The notes: generated by a model not told the origin, from the sequence alone. Counted from the first letter of the stretch, positions 35,738-44,539 are shown. The stretch: DNA of 64,000 nt from an uncultured Bacteroidales bacterium (GCA_900318015.1 ONJB01000009.1:1-64000), one strand, 5' to 3'. A program made the numbers and translations.

Positions 35738-35997
35738 CGGAACTGCTCTTGAGGGGTCCGGGAGATGGTACTGATGAAGGAAAGCGCACGGGGCTCCAGG
35801 GAACGGAGGTTCTTGGAAATGCTCACGATTTCATCCAGACCATAATAAGCCAGAAGAAGCTTCCAATCACTAATCTGCCCATATTCCAACACCCGCTGAA
35901 CGACATAGGGAGCATGCTGGGAAAGGTCAATCTGATTCCGGTCAACATCCCAGAAGATGCTGTCCGTAAAGCCCTGTATGCATTCCTGCCTCGACAT
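35692..35997 (-). CDS. DUF6922 protein, putative antitoxin for AbiEii
   Basis: 101 aa from MSRQECIQGFTDSIFWDVD. The core (FWDVDRNQIDLSQHAPYVVQRVLEYGQISDWKLLLAYYGLDEIV) is the small domain repeatedly paired with AbiEii-like toxins in Bacteroidota. The frame is open another 115 codons upstream but passes through the tRNA gene, so the ATG at 35997 with a promoter just before it is chosen. The 46-nt overlap with the toxin suggests translational coupling. Confidence 0.85.
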   Translation of the reverse strand: MSRQECIQGFTDSIFWDVDRNQIDLSQHAPYVVQRVLEYGQISDWKLLLAYYGLDEIVSISKNLRSLEPRALSFISTISRTPQEQFRCYNTRQSNPKHCNF

Positions 35998-36003
35998 ACC
36001 TCG

Positions 36004-36034
36004 CAAATGTACGAAAAAGATGGGAAGTTCACAA
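36004..36034 (-). promoter_or_regulatory. Promoter of the DUF6922-AbiEii pair
   Basis: Minus strand TTG (36032-36034), about 20 nt, TACATTTG (36004-36011), 6 nt before the ATG at 35997. The -33 box is TTGT rather than TTTG. Confidence 0.6.
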
Positions 36035-36154
36035 TTAGTGAATAGTCGATTCATCTCCTCCTCAAAAAGTGGCATTCTCGTGGATGAAACCTTCAAAATG
36101 AACAACTCTTCCTCAAAACAATGCATTTTTGAGGAAGAGCAGGGCCCACGAAAA

Positions 36155-36183
36155 CGAAAAAGCCAGCCGTAATGGCTGGCCTG

Positions 36184-36191
<8 letters not shown>
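36155..36191. repeat. Terminator-like direct repeat, copy 2 (tRNA-fMet terminator)
   Basis: 37 nt, same as copy 1 except in the loop (5 instead of 4 nt). The stem GCCAGCC/GGCTGGC followed on the minus strand by a T-run acts as the likely terminator of tRNA-fMet copy 1. It ends in TTTAGTAG, shared with 34973-34980 and 54526-54533. Confidence 0.85.
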
Positions 36192-36276
<85 letters not shown>

Positions 36277-36305
36277 GTAGGTAGGGACTTTTTTTGACGA
36301 AAAAG

Positions 36306-36341
36306 TGCGACCAAATATGTGCCAATGAACTACTGGTCGCA
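36306..36341. promoter_or_regulatory. Left-end palindrome TGCGACCA-N20-TGGTCGCA
   Basis: Perfect 8-bp inverted arms separated by exactly 20 nt, 45 nt from the left tRNA 5' end. A second GCGACCA lies at 36359-36365. The same 8-20-8 structure occurs at 54357-54392 just before the integrase gene, with further similarity after the second arm (ATAAG-TCAAA). Likely a recombinase/excisionase arm site or a shared operator. Confidence 0.8.
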
Positions 36342-36817
36342 AATAAGTTCAAAAACCCGCGACCAAGGGTCTTTATTGATCAAACAACCGGACTAAAAGA
36401 GTTGATGCTATTCGCAATTTCTGTTCCTGTGTTTGTCCGTCCACAAAGGTCGTCAATCTCTCCGAAGAATCCAAGATGGCATTGTCGGTTTTTTCAGGAA
36501 GTCGGATTGTAATAGGATTGGGATTATGCAAAGTTTTCGATTCCTCAAAAACCCAAATCACAATACATTCTTCGTTCCTGTGAAAATGCTTCTCTGTAAT
36601 AGATACTATGACCGTGAAATAGCCTGAGGATAGCGGTTAGATGTGGCTCTTATACAAAGGTAAGGCTATAGAAGGAAGATACAGGGGCACTTTAACCAAC
36701 TCATTTATAAAAGTCATTATTTATAAAGATTGTTTATCTTTGTATGCTCTTAAATTTTTCAGTTTGGTGATTTCTATACAATTAGAGATAAACATATCCT
36801 CTTGACTCTTACAGAAT
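36342..36817. other. Intergenic region left of the BACON lipoprotein
   Basis: 476 nt, AT-rich. Short open frames on both strands have no recognisable content. The only signal is TATCTTTG at 36735-36742, a -7 box about 75 nt before the lipoprotein ATG, without a clear -33 box. Confidence 0.6.
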
Positions 36818-39010
36818 ATGAAACGGTTCTTCTTAGCTTTGACTGCCTTGATCGGTTTTTCTGTCGCATTCTATTCTTGCCAAAAGGCTCCTTTTCTTGT
36901 GGTTAACACTCCAGGTAGTATTAACTTCACAGAACAAGGCGGAACTCAGAAGGTTTCATTTACCACAAACAGGGACTGGAATGTTTCATCATCTGAATCT
37001 TGGTGTAAGATTTCCCCTTCATCAGGAGTAGTCCAAGAAGGCGAGTTATCCTTCATTGTTACATGCGATCCTAACACGACGTATGACCCCCGTAACGCTA
37101 CCGTGACAATCAAGGCGGATGAGTTGGTAGAGACCATATCGGTGACGCAGGATACTAATCTTGGTTTGCTTGTAAGTCAGACTTCATTTAGTGTCTCAAG
37201 TCCAGAGCAGGCTCTTGAGGTTGAAGTTAAAGCTAACGTTAACTATGTTGTAGACATCCCTGCAGATTGCAAAGACTGGATATCTCACATAAGTACAAAA
37301 TCCTTGACATCCAGGACACTCGTTCTGAAAATTAGTGAGAATAAAGCTTATGATGATCGTACAGGGCAAGTAACGATTAGGCAGACTGATGGACCGCTGG
37401 CTGAGACTATTACCATCAATCAGAAACAGGCAGAAGGTTTGTTCATTACTACGCCGGAATACGAACTTTCAAATGAATCACAAACTATAAATGTAGAAGT
37501 TAGGGCTAACGTTCAATATGAAGTTGAATCTCAGGTTGATTGGATTAAACTCATTGAAACAAAAGCCCTATCGTCTTCAACAGTAGTTTTGTCAATTGAA
37601 GCGAACAACACTTATGATAATCGAACTGGGATAGTGCTTATTAAGCAGGTAAACGGTCTTCTTGAAGGGCGTATTACGATAACGCAAAAACAAAGGGATG
37701 GCTTATTTGTCTCTCCGTCAAGTTTTGAATTAAATGATTTAGAGCAGTGTTTTGAGGTTGAGGTTCAAAGCAATGTCGATTTCCTCGTCAGTATTCCCGA
37801 TGATGCTAAAGGATGGCTTAATCTAGTATCCTCCCCTATAACCAAGGGGTTGTCTTCTAATAAGTTTGTTTTTTCTGTTTCTAAGAATACTTCACTTGAA
37901 AACAGAGAAGCTCACATAGCATTCAAACAGGTTAACGGACCCCTTTGTGAGGAAGTAATTGTTTATCAATATAAACCACTTGTAGATCTGAGCCATAATG
38001 GCCATGCAAACTGTTATATTGTTCATTCGCCAGGGTGGTATAGTTTAGATGCGGTACGAGGAAATAGTGACGAACCCATCATCGGTGTTTATTCTGTAAA
38101 AGTGATTTGGGAGACATTTAATACAATCACTAAACCCAGTATAGGCTCTATTATAAAGGAAGTTAAAATAGTTGACAAGAGTGTCGTTTCATTTTTAATT
38201 CCACAAAACTATCATGAGGGTAATGCTTTAATTGCTGTTAGTGATGCATCAGGCAACATTTTGTGGAGCTGGCATATTTGGGTTACTGATTATAATCCTG
38301 ATTCTAATTATTGTAGATATCTCAGTGGTGCTATAATGATGGATAGAGATCTGGGAGCACTTTCAGCTAAGCCAGAGGACTCTTTTCTTACTAATGGACT
38401 TTTGTATCAATGGGGAAGGAAAGACCCATTCTTGAATTATGCTGGTTGTTCTGGACCAAGAGAATCACATGATTGGTTTAAGGCAAAATCAAGCACGGAT
38501 GTTGAAAATGTAGTTGAAACATCAAGGACTACAGGCACCATTGAGTATGCTATTCAGAACCCTTCAGTTATTATAGTAGGGAAGGGCGCTTCTGAAATGG
38601 ATTGGTTGTTTTATGAAAGAGATAACTCTTTATGGCAAAAGAACAAGACAAAATATGATCCTTGCCCTGTTGGATGGAGAGTACCATCCGGCGCAGAAGA
38701 GGATTCTTGGATAGATTCAGGCGCGAATTCAAATAGTGAATGGGCAGGTTTCCCGGAGAAGGTGATTGATCAATGGGATGAAAAAAACATGGGGATTCTT
38801 TTCGCTCCCCCCTATTCTACTCCGGCGACGTGGTATCACATTAATCAAGGAGCAATAAACACTTACGACATGAACATGTGGACATGCTCTACTGAAAAGC
38901 GTTTTGCAAACTATGTCACATTTGATGAGTGGACCCAAAGATTTACATGGTGGTATTTTAATGGGAATGGTAGATATAATCGATTCTCAATTAGATGTAC
39001 AAAAGAGTAG
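36818..39010 (+). CDS. BACON-repeat lipoprotein with C-terminal FISUMP-type domain
   Basis: 730 aa; lipobox at LIGFSVAFYSC (Cys21). Four BACON-like beta-sandwich units at about 25-106, 107-205, 206-300 and 301-390, each closing with a YDNRTG-type turn and an ITINQKQ-type strand. After a linker, residues about 490-730 resemble the Fibrobacter succinogenes major paralogous domain (IMMDRDLGALS, YDPCPVGWRVPSG, RCTKE). Such proteins are surface adhesins or glycan binders in Bacteroidota. Codon use and base composition are clearly AT-rich compared with the core genes. Confidence 0.87.
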   Translation: MKRFFLALTALIGFSVAFYSCQKAPFLVVNTPGSINFTEQGGTQKVSFTTNRDWNVSSSESWCKISPSSGVVQEGELSFIVTCDPNTTYDPRNATVTIKADELVETISVTQDTNLGLLVSQTSFSVSSPEQALEVEVKANVNYVVDIPADCKDWISHISTKSLTSRTLVLKISENKAYDDRTGQVTIRQTDGPLAETITINQKQAEGLFITTPEYELSNESQTINVEVRANVQYEVESQVDWIKLIETKALSSSTVVLSIEANNTYDNRTGIVLIKQVNGLLEGRITITQKQRDGLFVSPSSFELNDLEQCFEVEVQSNVDFLVSIPDDAKGWLNLVSSPITKGLSSNKFVFSVSKNTSLENREAHIAFKQVNGPLCEEVIVYQYKPLVDLSHNGHANCYIVHSPGWYSLDAVRGNSDEPIIGVYSVKVIWETFNTITKPSIGSIIKEVKIVDKSVVSFLIPQNYHEGNALIAVSDASGNILWSWHIWVTDYNPDSNYCRYLSGAIMMDRDLGALSAKPEDSFLTNGLLYQWGRKDPFLNYAGCSGPRESHDWFKAKSSTDVENVVETSRTTGTIEYAIQNPSVIIVGKGASEMDWLFYERDNSLWQKNKTKYDPCPVGWRVPSGAEEDSWIDSGANSNSEWAGFPEKVIDQWDEKNMGILFAPPYSTPATWYHINQGAINTYDMNMWTCSTEKRFANYVTFDEWTQRFTWWYFNGNGRYNRFSIRCTKE

Positions 39011-39107
39011 ATTGGCTATTACTCGCTATTAGTAGCTAATTCTTATCTCGTTTAAGCATCTGGCAAGACGCGTTCTTTTATTTCATTATCACCATCCATA
39101 GTTATAA

Positions 39108-39140
39108 AAAGGCTCCCTGAACCATCCGAGAGCCTTTCTT
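39108..39140 (+). terminator. Terminator after the BACON lipoprotein
   Basis: Stem AAAGGCTC/GAGCCTTT with a T-rich tail, about 100 nt after the stop. Confidence 0.7.
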
Positions 39141-39225
39141 ATCACATCAAATCAAGCAAATAAAGAGGATAGATACAGGTAGCGTTCCATCCCTATCTGC
39201 TATTATAATTAACGCATAATCCGCG

Positions 39226-39283
39226 AAAAAAAAGAACCGCTACCCAAATCTTCCTTCATGATGGGTCTAAGCGGTTCTTTTTG
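39226..39283. terminator. Bidirectional terminator
   Basis: Arms around AAGAACCGCT and AGCGGTTCTT, flanked by an A-run (39226-39233) and a T-run (39278-39282), so it would stop transcription from both sides. Confidence 0.75.
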
Positions 39284-39285
39284 GT

Positions 39286-39356
39286 AAAAAAACGGTCACC
39301 CCTTCCGAGATGACCGTGGGCAGACGGGCCCGGCGTCATAATGACGCTGTATTTCT
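39286..39356 (-). ncRNA. Candidate small RNA upstream of the cas9 locus
   Basis: Minus-strand unit of about 70 nt: -7 box TATATTTG at 39361-39368, then a perfect hairpin GCGTCAT/ATGACGC (39333-39347), a GC-rich CGGGCCCG, and an intrinsic terminator ACGGTCA/TGACCGT (39292-39317) followed by seven T. No -33 box at the right spacing. No complementarity to the CRISPR repeat was seen. Boundaries are inferred. Confidence 0.45.
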
Positions 39357-39611
39357 TTCGCAAATATAGCAAAATAAATGCAGCCACTCCATTTCTGAAG
39401 CAGCTGCAGTTGCCCGGATTTACCCTTAGTGATGAAGCATAGTAGCCTCATTTCCTGTGTGGTCCAATGCAAAGATAAGAAATCTACAGATTCATTAAGC
39501 CGACAACAAGCAATTCATACCAGCTATTTTCGTCGTTTATCAAGACCTTTTTCTTATATTTGTTGAACCGACCCTACATTCTTCAGCTTTTATATCCAAC
39601 GGATAAGGAAG

Positions 39612-39703
39612 CGGAACAATAAAGGTCCCACGGAGTACGCGGGACCATAGGATAAAATCCTTCGGCATATAGCCTTATTGTGGTAAGATGTAGGAATACT
39701 TAC
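39612..39703 (-). ncRNA. tracrRNA of the Cas9 system
   Basis: Divergent from cas9. The anti-repeat (39677-39695) pairs with the first 19 nt of the CRISPR repeat as 7 bp, a 3-nt internal bulge, then 9 bp, the geometry of known crRNA:tracrRNA duplexes. It runs into AATAAGGC-TATAT-GCC, a nexus hairpin like that of Neisseria-type tracrRNAs, then AGGAT/ATCCT, then GGTCCC/GGGACC (39624-39646) followed by a T-rich end. Start near 39703 from the promoter at 39708-39738; the 3' end is approximate. Confidence 0.85.
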
Positions 39704-39707
39704 AATG

Positions 39708-39738
39708 CAAATATAGCGTGTTTTTATGAAAACGCAAA
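39708..39738 (-). promoter_or_regulatory. tracrRNA promoter overlapping the cas9 start
   Basis: Minus strand TTTG (39735-39738), exactly 19 nt, TATATTTG (39708-39715). The -33 box lies inside cas9 codons 4-5 and the cas9 ATG (39726) sits in the spacer. Confidence 0.85.
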
Positions 39739-42700
39739 CCAAAGAGAAAGTATTGGGTCTTGATTTAGGAACCAATTCCATCGGCTGGGCTGTGATTGGG
39801 CGGAATGATGACAATTCCTGTGTCCTGCTGGATAAAGGTGTCCATATCTTTCAGGATGGCGTCGCTCATGACAAGAGCGGCGAGAGACCTGCTGTTCAGG
39901 AAAGAACGGCTGCCAGGGCATCTCGTCGGCATTACTTCAGGCGCAGGTTGCGTAAGATCGAGTTGCTTAAGGTCCTTGTTGAGAACGGGCTGTGTCCCCA
40001 TCTTACCGATGAACAGCTGAAGGAATGGAAGGAGAAGAAAGTCTATCCTCTGACGGATGATTTCATGCGGTGGCAGCACTCCGACAATACCGAGGACGGG
40101 AATCCTTACCATGATCGGTATGCTGCTTTAGCCCGTAAACTGAATCTTGCCGATATTCGCGACAGGTATATTCTCGGAAGGGCGCTATATCACATAAACC
40201 AGAGGCGTGGTTTCCTGAGCAATCGGAAGGAATCAGGACGCGACTCGGAAAACGGAAAGGTTATGACCAGCATCAGCCATCTTTCGGAGCAGATGAGGGA
40301 AGCCGGTTGTCAGTATCTTGGAGAGTTTTTTTACAAGTTGTTCCGTGATGGGGAAAAGGTCCGGTGCCGTTATACAGCCCGGGAGGAGCACTATCGTGCC
40401 GAGTTCGATGCAATATGCAGGAAGCAGGGACTGGAAGATATGCTGAAAAGATCGCTGGAGCGAGCGATCTTCTACCAGCGTCCGCTCAAGTCTCAGAAAG
40501 GCACTGTCGGGAGCTGTAGTTTTGAAAAAGGGAAACCCCGCTGCCCGGTATCCCATCCTAGATACGAAGAGTTCCGGATGGCGCAGTTTATCAATTCTAT
40601 CAGAGTAGGCAGACCCTATGAGAATGATTTCTCATGTCTCAGTGATGATGAAAAAGAAGCAATTCGGCCTTTATTCTTCAGGAAAAGCAAGCCGGACTTC
40701 GAGTTTGAAGATATTGCTAAAAAGATTGCAGGTAAAGGGAATTATGCATTCGCGGATGATGGTCGGGAAAACCAGTACCGCTTCAACTACCGGATGTCGG
40801 TCAGCGTCTCGGCATGTCCTGTCACTGCCGCCATTATCAATGCCCTTGACCTTGATTCTCCCGTAGATTGGGAAATCGTCCTGTGCTCCGTGTACACCAA
40901 AGGCGAGGGTAAGACATCCGATCAGATTCTGAATGATGTCTGGCATGCACTATTCTCTTTTGATGACGAATCGATGCTATCCAGTTGGTTGCGGTCTTCA
41001 CTCCAGTTGACGGAAGAGAAGGCTGATGCGCTGGCAAAGATCCGTATGCCGCAGGGATATGCTTCTTTGAGCTTGAAGGCCATCAACAAGATTCTTCCCT
41101 GTCTTAAGAAGGGCTACATTTATAGTGATGCGGTCTTCTATGCTAATCTTCCCGCTGCTCTTCCGCCCCAGATATCCGGCGCCCCTGTAAAGATGGACGA
41201 TGTCATTGAAAATGTCCGGGTAATCCTCGATGATTTCTCCAAGGATCCGACAAGCAGGGAGTCAAGCAAGATCAAGAATATCTCAGATTATCTTCTTGGG
41301 CTGGCAGAGGGTGTGCATCCGGAAAGGCTATACCACCCATCCATGATTGAAGCTTATCAGGCAGTATTACCGGATGAGAAAGGACGACTGCATCTTGGCT
41401 CTCCGCGCATCGACTCGGTCAGGAATCCCATGGCCATGCGTGCACTATTCCGCCTGCGTGCCCTGTTAAACTCTCTTCTGGACGAGGGTGTCATCGATGC
41501 CGATACCAAGGTGAATATTGAGTTCGCAAGGGAGCTTAATGACAGCAATATGAGAAAGGCCATCGCGGATTGGCAGAAGGAGAAGGAGAACCAGAGGAAA
41601 AAGGACTCCGATGAAATCCGTGCTATCATGGGTGAAAACTATGAGCCGACGGAGGATGACCTTTTGAAGTACCGGCTTTATGAGGAACAGAAACACGTCT
41701 GCCCGTACACTGGAAGGCAGATTACTCCAAGATTGTTCCTCGGGAACGCACTCGAATTCGATATTGAACACACAGTCCCGCGTTCTCGCGGCGGGGACGA
41801 TTCTCAGGCGAACAAGACACTGTGCGACAGCCGATTCAACAGGGAGGTCAAGAAGGCGCAATTGCCTTCCGCGCTTGAAGGGCATGAACAGATTTTGCAA
41901 CGAATCGCGGAGTGGAAGGATACTGTCGAAAGTCTGGAGGTTCAGATGTCCATCCTGCGTCGGAAATGCAAAAGCGCGTCATCAAAGGACGAGAAGGATT
42001 TGGCTATCCGCCGGCTTCATTACCTGAGGATGAAGCGGGACTATTGGAAAGGAAAGTATGATCGTTTTACTATGACTTCGGTTCCTGAAGGATTCTCCAA
42101 CCGCCAGGGTGTCGACATCGGTATTATAGGCCGATATGCACGTATGTACTTGAAGACAATGTTCAAACGGATCTATGTTGTGAAGGGTGCCACTACGGCT
42201 GATTTCCGTAAGGCCTGGGGTCTCCAGGGTGAATATGCCAAGAAAGAGAGAGTTAGCCACTCGCATCATTGTATTGATGCAATAACGATAGCGTGTATCG
42301 GTAAGAACGAGTACGATACATGGGCTCAGTATATGCGAAAGGAGGAAGACTACCGGTTCGGCAAGGGGACTAAGCCACACTTCCAGAAACCATGGGCGAC
42401 CTTTACCGAGGATGTGCTCACTGTCTCCTCAAGTCTTCTCACTTCCCATTATACGCCGGACAACCTTCCCAAACTGGGTAAGAAGAAGATCCGTGTGCGC
42501 GGTGCTATCCAAAGAAATGGAGATGGGGAGCCCATGTATGCGCAGGGGCATACCGCCCGTGCACTCCTTCATAAGGATACGTTCTATGGAGCGATCAAGA
42601 AAGATGAAGAAATCCGGTATGTGATTCGTAAGGCTGTCGACTCACTTGACGAGAAAAAGGATGTCCCCAGGATAGTCGACGATGCGGTACGGGAGAAGGT

Positions 42701-43373
42701 GCAGGAGGCCATTGCCATTCACGGCAGTCTGAAAAAAGCAGTGGCGGAAACCATCTGGATGAACCGGGAAAAGAATGTTCCAATCCGCAAGGTAAGGGTA
42801 TATGCACCGACAATCACTTCCCCAATAGCGCTTAAGGCTCACAGAGATCAATCCGACAAGGAGCACAAGCAAAAATACTATGTGGCCAATGACAGTAACT
42901 ACTGCATGGCTATTTACGGTGACGAAAAACCATCCTTCAAGTTGTTCAACGCTCTTGCCGCAGTGAATCATTTCAACGGTAAGCAAGGAGAGTGGGTCGA
43001 GACGCATGACGCGAAGGGACGTCCACTCAGGTGTGTCGTTAGACCCGGTACGATGGTCCTATTCTATGAGAAATCGCCTAAAGAATTGTACGGTTGCTCT
43101 CAAGAGGACTTATCAAAGCGACTGTATGAAGTCACAGGACTTTCGTCAATGACTATTCAAGGAAAGTATCATTATGGGACGCTTACCTTGAAACACCATC
43201 TGGAAGCGAGGCCATCGACGGAATTGAAAGAGAAGAAAGGACTTTGGGAGAGCGGTGAAGCCCTTCGTCCCGTCATCGGGATCAACCACAACCAGACGAT
43301 GTTCTTGGTTGAGGGCCAAGACTTTGTTGTTTCAATAAGTGGAAGAATCCGCTTCTTGATGGATAGGAGATGA
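39726..43373 (+). CDS. cas9: CRISPR-associated endonuclease Cas9 (compact, II-C-like)
   Basis: RNA-guided DNA nuclease, 1215 aa. RuvC-I GLDLGTNSIGWAV with Asp13; Arg-rich bridge helix (RASRRHYFRRRLRKIELL); RuvC-II NIEFAREL with Glu599; HNH FDIEHTVPRSRGGDDSQANK with His682; RuvC-III SHSHHCIDA with His848 and Asp851. All catalytic residues are present, so it should cut both strands. Size and absence of csn2/cas4 fit subtype II-C. ATG 39726 is the only start before RuvC-I. A candidate promoter is TATATTTG at 39555-39562, giving a leader antisense to the tracrRNA. The array follows 234 nt after the stop; no cas1 or cas2. Confidence 0.97.
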   Translation: MKTQTKEKVLGLDLGTNSIGWAVIGRNDDNSCVLLDKGVHIFQDGVAHDKSGERPAVQERTAARASRRHYFRRRLRKIELLKVLVENGLCPHLTDEQLKEWKEKKVYPLTDDFMRWQHSDNTEDGNPYHDRYAALARKLNLADIRDRYILGRALYHINQRRGFLSNRKESGRDSENGKVMTSISHLSEQMREAGCQYLGEFFYKLFRDGEKVRCRYTAREEHYRAEFDAICRKQGLEDMLKRSLERAIFYQRPLKSQKGTVGSCSFEKGKPRCPVSHPRYEEFRMAQFINSIRVGRPYENDFSCLSDDEKEAIRPLFFRKSKPDFEFEDIAKKIAGKGNYAFADDGRENQYRFNYRMSVSVSACPVTAAIINALDLDSPVDWEIVLCSVYTKGEGKTSDQILNDVWHALFSFDDESMLSSWLRSSLQLTEEKADALAKIRMPQGYASLSLKAINKILPCLKKGYIYSDAVFYANLPAALPPQISGAPVKMDDVIENVRVILDDFSKDPTSRESSKIKNISDYLLGLAEGVHPERLYHPSMIEAYQAVLPDEKGRLHLGSPRIDSVRNPMAMRALFRLRALLNSLLDEGVIDADTKVNIEFARELNDSNMRKAIADWQKEKENQRKKDSDEIRAIMGENYEPTEDDLLKYRLYEEQKHVCPYTGRQITPRLFLGNALEFDIEHTVPRSRGGDDSQANKTLCDSRFNREVKKAQLPSALEGHEQILQRIAEWKDTVESLEVQMSILRRKCKSASSKDEKDLAIRRLHYLRMKRDYWKGKYDRFTMTSVPEGFSNRQGVDIGIIGRYARMYLKTMFKRIYVVKGATTADFRKAWGLQGEYAKKERVSHSHHCIDAITIACIGKNEYDTWAQYMRKEEDYRFGKGTKPHFQKPWATFTEDVLTVSSSLLTSHYTPDNLPKLGKKKIRVRGAIQRNGDGEPMYAQGHTARALLHKDTFYGAIKKDEEIRYVIRKAVDSLDEKKDVPRIVDDAVREKVQEAIAIHGSLKKAVAETIWMNREKNVPIRKVRVYAPTITSPIALKAHRDQSDKEHKQKYYVANDSNYCMAIYGDEKPSFKLFNALAAVNHFNGKQGEWVETHDAKGRPLRCVVRPGTMVLFYEKSPKELYGCSQEDLSKRLYEVTGLSSMTIQGKYHYGTLTLKHHLEARPSTELKEKKGLWESGEALRPVIGINHNQTMFLVEGQDFVVSISGRIRFLMDRR

Positions 43374-43607
43374 TGTGGAGTGTCCGGCATACTCTCGGTT
43401 ACTGACAAGCAATATGGTGACATAATTAATATGTGGGGAAAGAAACAGGAATCATTACCTGGAACTCCATTGCAATTGGAATTGTTTTAGTTCATTGATA
43501 GAATGGAAAAGTAGATTCCTAAAGGCTACTTCTTCAATCCGGTTGTCAGTTTTATGGCGATGCATTTCTCCGTAATGTTCTGATATCCATGCAGATATAT
43601 GGTTGGG
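43374..43607 (+). other. CRISPR leader region
   Basis: 234 nt AT-rich spacer between cas9 and the first repeat. No gene, no repeat fragment and no exact TAnnTTTG promoter box; TATGGTTG at 43599-43606 is one mismatch away but touches the first repeat. Confidence 0.5.
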
Positions 43608-44091
43608 GTTGTGGCTTGATGTAGGACTGGAATATGGAACAACTTTGCCTCTCGTGTTTATATCCCCCTCCGGTTGTGGCTTGATGTAGGACTGGAATAT
43701 GGAACAACACAATGCGTTCATGGCGCACTGGAACAAGTTGTGGCTTGATGTAGGACTGGAATATGGAACAACCACGGAGCCGTCCATCCCCCGGATAACC
43801 TGGTTGTGGCTTGATGTAGGACTGGAATATGGAACAACAGGGTCGTAAGCCACACAGCGGACCTTATAGTTGTGGCTTGATGTAGGACTGGAATATGGAA
43901 CAACTTTACCGAAAGGCAAAGGCCATGTCCAAAGTTGTGGCTTGATGTAGGACTGGAATATGGAACAATAAGACCCTGGAGGGCGAAGTCAGTCAATTAG
44001 TTGTGGCTTGATGTAGGACTGGAATATGGGACAACGGTATATGTGGGTACATTTTGTTGTGGCTTGATGTAGGATGAACATATGGAACCAT
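43608..44091 (+). CRISPR. CRISPR array, 36-nt repeat
   Basis: Repeat begins GTTGTGGCTTGATGTAGGAC and ends GGAATATGGAACAAC, 36 nt, with GTTGT/ACAAC termini. Repeats start at 43608, 43673, 43737, 43803, 43869, 43934, 44000 and 44056. The first five are identical; the sixth differs in its last base, the seventh at one base, the eighth is diverged in its 3' half. Spacers are 29, 28, 30, 30, 29, 30 and 20 nt. The degenerate end is distal to cas9, so the leader end is on the cas9 side. The GTTGTG start orients crRNAs on the plus strand, as in II-C arrays. Confidence 0.97.
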
Positions 44092-44113
44092 TCTTTGTGT
44101 CAAAGGGGGATAT

Positions 44114-44132
44114 GTTGTGGCCTGATGTAGGA
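44114..44132. repeat. Truncated CRISPR repeat beyond the array
   Basis: 19 nt matching the repeat 5' half with one change (GCCTGA for GCTTGA). On the minus strand it could pair with the repeat (one G:U), making it a second anti-repeat, but no nexus hairpin or promoter follows, so decay of the distal array end is more likely. Confidence 0.7.
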
Positions 44133-44215
44133 AAGAGCTTCAAGCAAAGAACGGCATGTTTTCTTTATGTTGATGGATTGGATAGGAAGGGCACCAAGTG
44201 GCGCCCTTCCCGGTT

Positions 44216-44533
44216 TTACATGATTTCCACTTTGCTGGCGATGATCTCATAGCCGGCTCTCTCCACACCGGCCGCAGTGATATACTTCTGGGTACGTATC
44301 CGTCCGAGGACATGGACGCCGCATCCTTTTTGCAGCTTGTCGAGATTCTTGATGAGATTCCCTTCCCATGCGACGACGCGGTGCCATGTCGTTTCGATGA
44401 CTGCGCATCCGTCCTGTGCCTTGAAGCAGTAGTCGGTTGCGACGGAGAAGTTGGCAGCTTTGGCGTTTCCGATGTTCTTGACGTAAACGCTCCCGATGAT
44501 GCCCCGGATTTCGATCTTGTTCAATTGTTCCAT
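44216..44533 (-). CDS. ssb: Single-stranded DNA-binding protein
   Basis: 105 aa OB-fold: NKIEIRGIIGSVYVKNIGNAKAANFSVATDY, TTWHRVVAWEG, GCGVHVLGRIRTQKY. It lacks the acidic C-terminal tail of chromosomal SSB proteins, as is common for phage and plasmid versions. Last gene of the minus-strand recombination module; 6 nt after the RadC gene. Confidence 0.93.
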   Translation of the reverse strand: MEQLNKIEIRGIIGSVYVKNIGNAKAANFSVATDYCFKAQDGCAVIETTWHRVVAWEGNLIKNLDKLQKGCGVHVLGRIRTQKYITAAGVERAGYEIIASKVEIM

Positions 44534-44539
44534 GTTGGG

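Noticed and set aside
36373..36561. 62-aa minus-strand frame at the island's left end
   Set aside because: No recognisable motif or promoter.
43455..43996. Minus-strand frames with a repeated VPYSSPTSSHN peptide
   Set aside because: Translation of the CRISPR repeats; the 36-nt periodicity explains the peptide repeats.
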